In this document: one piece after another, positions 59,327 through 64,000 of the stretch
How positions within the stretch are numbered: the first letter of the stretch is position 1
How the letters are laid out: each line of letters starts with the position of its first letter
NCBI GenBank assembly: GCA_023614405.1
Contig: CM042685.1
Coordinates: 234,401,661 to 234,465,660, forward strand
Direction of reading: 5' to 3'
Source: Avena insularis
Taxonomy: Eukaryota; Streptophyta; Magnoliopsida; Poales; Poaceae
Length of the DNA: 64,000 bases
The notes under the pieces: model-generated
The model's input: the letters and a program-made list of their open reading frames with translations, nothing else
The model's database searches: none
What the model was told of the DNA's origin: nothing
Translations under genes and position numbers: made by a program

Positions 59327-59779
59327 TATTAGAAGAACACCGTGAACGTGAGTTCGTGAAGGTATTTACATTTAAATCTCTAGCTCTGGTATATATGAGT
59401 ATATCTACTGCAGCCAAAAACACATATAACCTTGTTTATGTACATAAGACAATCCATGTCTTTGCTAATTACACCAGGGACAAAGAGGACTGTCCTGCAA
59501 CCTGTTATACGATTACATGTCAAACGAGATGGCATCTACCACCCAGTCCTTATAGGTGTGTAACTTCATAAGTTTGTTGACTTCAAACACGTGTAAGGCG
59601 GACAGAGAATGGTGTGCATTAGATAATAGATTGTTGTCCTTAATAACTTAAAATAATTATTAGAAGAACACCATGATTGTGAGTTTGTGAAGGTATTTAC
59701 ATTTGAGTCTCTAGCTCTGGTATACTAAGCCAATCTACTGTAGCCAAAAAAAACACATATAACTATGTTTATGTACACT
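59327..59779 (+). repeat. Direct duplication of about 122 bp
   Basis: Copies at 59327-59448 and 59657-59779 share TTATTAGAAGAACACC, GTGAAGGTATTTACATTT, CTCTAGCTCTGGTATA and AACACATATAAC. The offset is 330 bases. Directly after copy 2 comes TTGCCCGTGCGTTGCAACGG, a short sequence common in grass repeats. Confidence 0.82.
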
Positions 59780-59784
59780 AGTAA

Positions 59785-61420
59785 ATTGCCCGTGCGTTGC
59801 AACGGGGCTAAACAATCTAATGGTTTCACATTGATACGTGTCAAACATGTAATTTTACGATTGTAAGATACCAATAAATATGCAGACATACCAATCAAAT
59901 AGCTGCCCTAATTTAACTTGTGCATAGTTTTTTTTGTAACCCAACAATAAAGAACAATAATCCATAACAATTTGATCACCAAAAATTAAACAAAGCCACA
60001 GATTGCTTGCACTCAAACTGTTGTTTGGCTAGGATCGGGTTCTGATTGTGTTTTACAGGTACTCGACTTAAACCTTGTAACCCTATCTGCTTAATATATC
60101 CCCCTTTGCCCCCCAAAAAAGGTATCAACGATGATATACTATGCCATAAGATATCACTTCTCCATACTATACCAGAATGTAAACAGTGAAAATGTTGTTA
60201 GTTTAATACTATGAATATACATGGAAAACCTACCAACAATACCGATGAAACAAACACCAATTCCAGAATTTTTAACTACCAAAGGAACAAAAGAAGTGGA
60301 CTACTCGCAATGAAGGTATTATGACTGTATCATGGCACTAAAGAAACAACAGAAAGTTTAATTAAAAATGAAAAGTGAGTTCTGAATCCATAACACTTAC
60401 ACCTAGCATACATTTTGGATTCTGGAAACTTTGTTGGGCATAACCAGTTTTGGTGTTTATTTGTTTTGTTAGCACAACATAATCGAAAAGGCTTGAACCA
60501 AAAACTCCAGTGCAAAAAAGGAATGGTGCATATTACATGTGAACAATATTCATCAAAGAAAATTTCTCTCTGAGTTTAGTGGTAAAATGCATCTAAATTC
60601 AAATAACTTCTCACTGAAACTAAAAATGAGAGGGACATTGAGCTGCTGTTGTGGCGTGTCGCCCTCGCGCAACAGCTAGCGAGCCATAGACGCCACCACC
60701 TGCGCTCCCCATTCCTCCCCACACCCGCACGGCTTCTCAAGAAACCGCTATGTTCCTCCCCTTTGTCATGGCAGATCCATCAATCGGTGCAATATCATGG
60801 TAGGACGTGAGGCTGGTCTCCATGGCCTCTCCCTCATTCTCTCGTAGTCGTATAGATGCAGGTTGCAAAGCCTTCCACTACATGTTTGGTCATACTTGAT
60901 CATACGGATGCAGGTTTTTTCTATAGGAGTATTATATATCAACATAATCACCCACCATGAGTATCAAGGACATGATCAAATTAGGCAGCGGCAGCAATTC
61001 CGGAAAGACGATCATGATCGCCAACACCAAGCGCCACAACTGTGCTTTCGGTGGCTGCTCAACTCGTCATCTTCACCTCACGGCAGCGGTCCATGCAGAT
61101 GACATCGCTCCTATGGAGCAGAGTCTCGATGGCACTCAAGGCAAGTTCTTCCTGGCGTCTCCATGTTTGGGATGCTTGAATTTCTAACCATATAAACTCA
61201 TACCTTGAAGTATGTTCCCAAGCAATTTGCTACCTACTTTGGGTGAATCAACAAACCTAGGTGCACACATCTGAAATGCTCACTTGAGCATTGAAAGCGA
61301 GTAGTCCCCAAAGATAGAAAAGGAGGACATGAAGAGCTTTGCTACGAATAAGTAAAACCATATTACCTTAGCACATTGAACTATCTCAGGTGGGCTGGAT
61401 GGCATGCCTTACACTATGCC
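59785..61420. other. Non-coding stretch left of the second Sirevirus
   Basis: AT-rich to about 60,620, then more GC-balanced. A 76-codon frame at 60957-61187 (MSIKDMIKLGSGSNSGKT...) has a good ATG but no recognised domain and no splice partners, so I do not call it. Nothing else is supported. Confidence 0.45.
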
Positions 61421-61423
61421 CTT

Positions 61424-62787
61424 TGAAAGGATCGTATGGGCACCTAGAGGGGGGTGAATATGTGCTACTTCAAATTTTCTTCTTTTTCAAATTAAGGTTT
61501 GACAAGAAAGGTAAAATCTCTAGATTATGCAACTACGATGAATTTACCTATATGACAAGCAAGCACAATCTAACACAACACTAAGCTAGAACAAGTAAGT
61601 AAAGTGCAGTAAAGGATAGAAGTAATCAAAGTGGTGGACGCGGAGACACAAAGATTTGTTTCCCGTAGTTCCTTCCTTTTGAGGGTAAGTACGTCTATGT
61701 TTGGAGAAGGGGTGGTTTCAAACCACCAACGCCACGAGAGGCCTCCCTTGTTCTCCGATGAATCTCACCACAACGGGTTCGATCCACCTTCCACTATATT
61801 GGCAACCTTCAAGGTGGAAGCCGTCACCTTTACAAGTTTGGGGCACAAATCCACAACTTAATTGGAGGCTCCCAAATACAAGCAAGTTGTCAAGACAATC
61901 AAAGACAAGCTTGTAAGAACGAAATCTAGAAGTAGGGTTTACAAGAAAACACTAGAGCAAGGGGCCCTCAAGTAAATGAGGGGGAAATGAAGATCTCTTT
62001 TGGTGAAGTAGTAGATCAGGGCCTCTTCCTTCGATTCTCCAAAGATCAAAGACTTTGGATGGTGGAGTCAGGATATCTTGGTGATTTGGTGGCCCAAATG
62101 GAGGTACTAGTCTTCAATGTAAACGAGCAGCTTGTCCCAAGGTAGGTGGAGGGGTATTTATACCCCCTGAAGAAATCTGGCCGTTGGAGCATTAAATGCA
62201 CCGGTACTACCGGTACTCAGGCGGTAATACCGGTTGCAAGCGGTACTACTGGTCTAGTACCGGACCAAGTACCAGAGGTGGCATCACTTGGTTGACCCAG
62301 GGCCAGACATGCCCGGTACAGCCTTGCGGTAGTACCTCCAAGCGGTAGTACCGGTCAGTAGACACGGTACTACGGTCAGGCGTATGAGATACCCCAAGTA
62401 CTGGTATCGAGCGAGAGGGAAGGGCTGGTCCTTCCTCGTACTGCATGACGAGCGGTACTATGTCCAAGCGGTAGTACCACTTGCCAAGCGGTACTACCGG
62501 TTGAGCGATAGTCTGCCCATGATCGGTGGTACTGAGGAAAGACTAGACCTTCCCATCTTGCTCGGATGCAACCGGTACTAGGAGCGGTAGTAACGGGGCC
62601 AAGCGGTAGTACCAGTCGTATTTCCGGTACTACCGGTTGGCACAGAGACTTTGGCAAGGGTAAATGTGGGAAAGGGTAATATTTGTGCCACAATCTAGAA
62701 AACCTGGAATACACTTAGTGCATGATTAAAACGATAAGTGTGTTTTTATCAAACATCAAAATCATAAGGATAGGAAATGCTCTTTCA
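61424..62787 (-). repeat. 3' LTR of the second Sirevirus element
   Basis: 1364 bp. The first 700 bases match the LTRs at 19137 and 29799 closely. The part 62,190-62,640 contains many CGGTA(C/G)TACCG-like units in a different arrangement and lacks the ACTAAAATGCGG hairpins. Confidence 0.93.
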
Positions 62788-62802
62788 ATCTCCCCCTTTT
62801 TG
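62788..62802 (-). other. Polypurine tract of the second Sirevirus element
   Basis: Minus strand AAAAAGGGGGAGAT immediately before the LTR, a strong purine run. Confidence 0.88.
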
Positions 62803-63355
62803 GTGTTTGATGACAACACACCTTTGCAAGATGATTTTATGAAGATACTCGTGGCATTTGTAAAATAGAGACGGGGCTCCCCCTGGATGAGTAGAATCAC
62901 ACCTCCCCATCTATTTTACAAACCCAACACAAGTGCACAAATATAGATACTAGCATTTGAAACCATACCTTTGCATAATAACTTGTGATGAGAAATATAT
63001 TGACAATGGATAACGCATATCATCACAAGATGGATCCAAGATATAACCCACATAGTCTCAACAATCTTAGCACAAGTGGTTTCCAAATAGTTAGTACATA
63101 GAGTTCACACATAAAATAGAAGTTCGCACATAAATAGGAGGAAATCAAAGTTCAGAAGCAATAAAAAGATCAAAGTAAGAACGAGCTTGTGACTTTCCAT
63201 GCAACACCCGTGCCTAAGGTGCAACTTCTCCCCCTTTGGCATCAAGACGCCAAAAAGGGACAAGTGCAAGACTAACGCCCCGAAAGTCAATCCTCCTCAT
63301 CAAAGTCCTCCTCATAGGGGGGTGGGGCGCGGTGCAAGGAAGAGACATCATCATC

Positions 63356-64000
63356 CTAATGGCTGTGCTGGGAGATCCATTGGTCTTTAGGGGTGATGTT
63401 GGTCTCGGACCCCTCGGAGATGGTCAATCCTTGAGCTGCCATGATGTCCTTCTGCCGAGCACAAGCTTTCTTTGCATACACATGAGCCTCATACATGCGC
63501 TTTTGATTGTCAACTTGGAAGCAAAAAATCTTTTTTAGTTTGGCTTCCAACCTCTTGGCCCAAGATGGCTTGGCATTCTTGCGATGGGATACAACATAAT
63601 CTGTGTCACGACCACTGTCAGCATCCTCAGAATCATCCTCAATCACATTCCCTTCTTCATCCACCTCTTGACCCTGCACATTGCAAGGTTTGGAATGTTT
63701 CTTGAGCTTGAGTGCCTTGGGCCTATGCACAATGAGAGGAAGAGTGGAGAGGGTCCTGGCAATGGGAGGGCACTTGGCAACAATGAGTGCCATAATGTAG
63801 GGAGCAAATGGCGGGACCCTCCAAGAGAGAGCAGCAACAACCATCTCATTCCATATATAATCCATCACATCAAGAGCAATGTCAGAGTCGTGGTTGAGGA
63901 AGGTGTTGAACAACAAATCAACAGAAAAACCGTGAATCTCATCCTTGTTGCCCGCCCGAGGAGCAACGATCTCACGTAAGATGCGGTGGAGAATATCATA
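63356..64000 (-). pseudogene. Accessory ORF of the second Sirevirus element (3' part)
   Basis: Homologous to the ORF at 20985-22516 and open from the window edge to a TAG at 63356-63358. Shared blocks include YDILHRI, RVPPFAPYIMALI, KPSWAKRLEAKLKK and FCFQVDNQKRMYEAHVYAKK. The TAG replaces a Trp codon (HNHW in the first copy). The Asp-rich tail after it is still readable, so the protein is probably shortened by about 24 residues rather than lost. The predicted helix rich in Lys, Glu and Gln at the centre suggests a coiled coil. Function unknown. Confidence 0.75.

Larger units (their letters stand above)
61424..64000 (-). mobile_element. Second Sirevirus-type Copia element, 3' end (runs off window)
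   Basis: Same family type and orientation as 19137-31263: LTR 61424-62787 (TGAAAGGATC...GCTCTTTCA), a polypurine tract next to it, and the accessory ORF to the window edge. The outer 5 bases are CCCTT (61419-61423); the matching duplication would lie beyond the window. The LTR is clearly diverged from the first element's LTRs in its middle, so this is a separate insertion and perhaps a sister subfamily. Confidence 0.93.

Noticed and set aside
60957..61187. 76-codon frame with a good ATG
   Set aside because: No recognisable domain or splice partners; could be the first exon of something, but nothing supports it.
1..64000. CRISPR arrays, tRNA and rRNA genes, bacterial promoters or operons
   Set aside because: Looked for and not seen; the only tRNA-like signals are retrotransposon primer sites and one SINE-like sequence.

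Overview
The window is nuclear DNA of a grass, most likely a Triticeae species (wheat, barley, Aegilops or a relative). The grounds are three: nested LTR retrotransposons of Triticeae type, many Stowaway MITEs ending in CTCCCTCCG-like sequence with TA duplications, and intron-containing GC-rich grass genes. I see no bacterial, organellar or CRISPR features. All names rest on motif recognition; no database search was run.

Layout. 1-15.9 kb is a retrotransposon nest. It holds a minus-strand Gypsy element (gag fragment, PBS, and a probable 4.4-kb LTR at 1370-5746), an Athila-like Gypsy gag/protease relic broken by two solo LTRs with exact 5-bp target duplications (7340-9211 and 9346-10911), another Gypsy LTR, and a decayed Copia pol with its 3' LTR. 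15.9-18.2 kb is non-coding with two MITEs. 18,211-33,165 is one Mutator-like element (MULE) with about 320-bp terminal inverted repeats and a perfect 9-bp duplication. Its transposase gene is split by a 12.1-kb Sirevirus-type Copia element (19,137-31,263, duplication CCGGT). 33.2-39.9 kb is mostly non-coding and includes a B3-like pseudogene (about 35.1-36.3 kb).

39.9-47.7 kb is the gene island. It has a six-exon gene for a DUF4378/TRM-like protein (plus strand, 905 aa) and, converging on it, a three-exon RopGEF gene (PRONE domain, minus strand, 475 aa). 47.7-56.5 kb is intergenic, with a SINE-like sequence, a Harbinger-type non-autonomous element, a dense cluster of MITEs inserted in one another, and a diverged tandem duplication. 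56,603-57,781 is a single-exon F-box/DUF295-type gene. The window ends in the 3' LTR and accessory ORF of a second Sirevirus-type Copia element, in the same orientation as the first.

Function. The three intact genes are unrelated housekeeping or regulatory genes: a microtubule-recruiting type protein, a ROP GTPase activator and an F-box protein. They do not form a pathway. The most unusual material is in the Sirevirus-type elements, which carry arrays of the odd palindrome CGGTA(C/G)TACCG in the LTRs and, in the complete copy, again in front of an uncharacterised accessory ORF.
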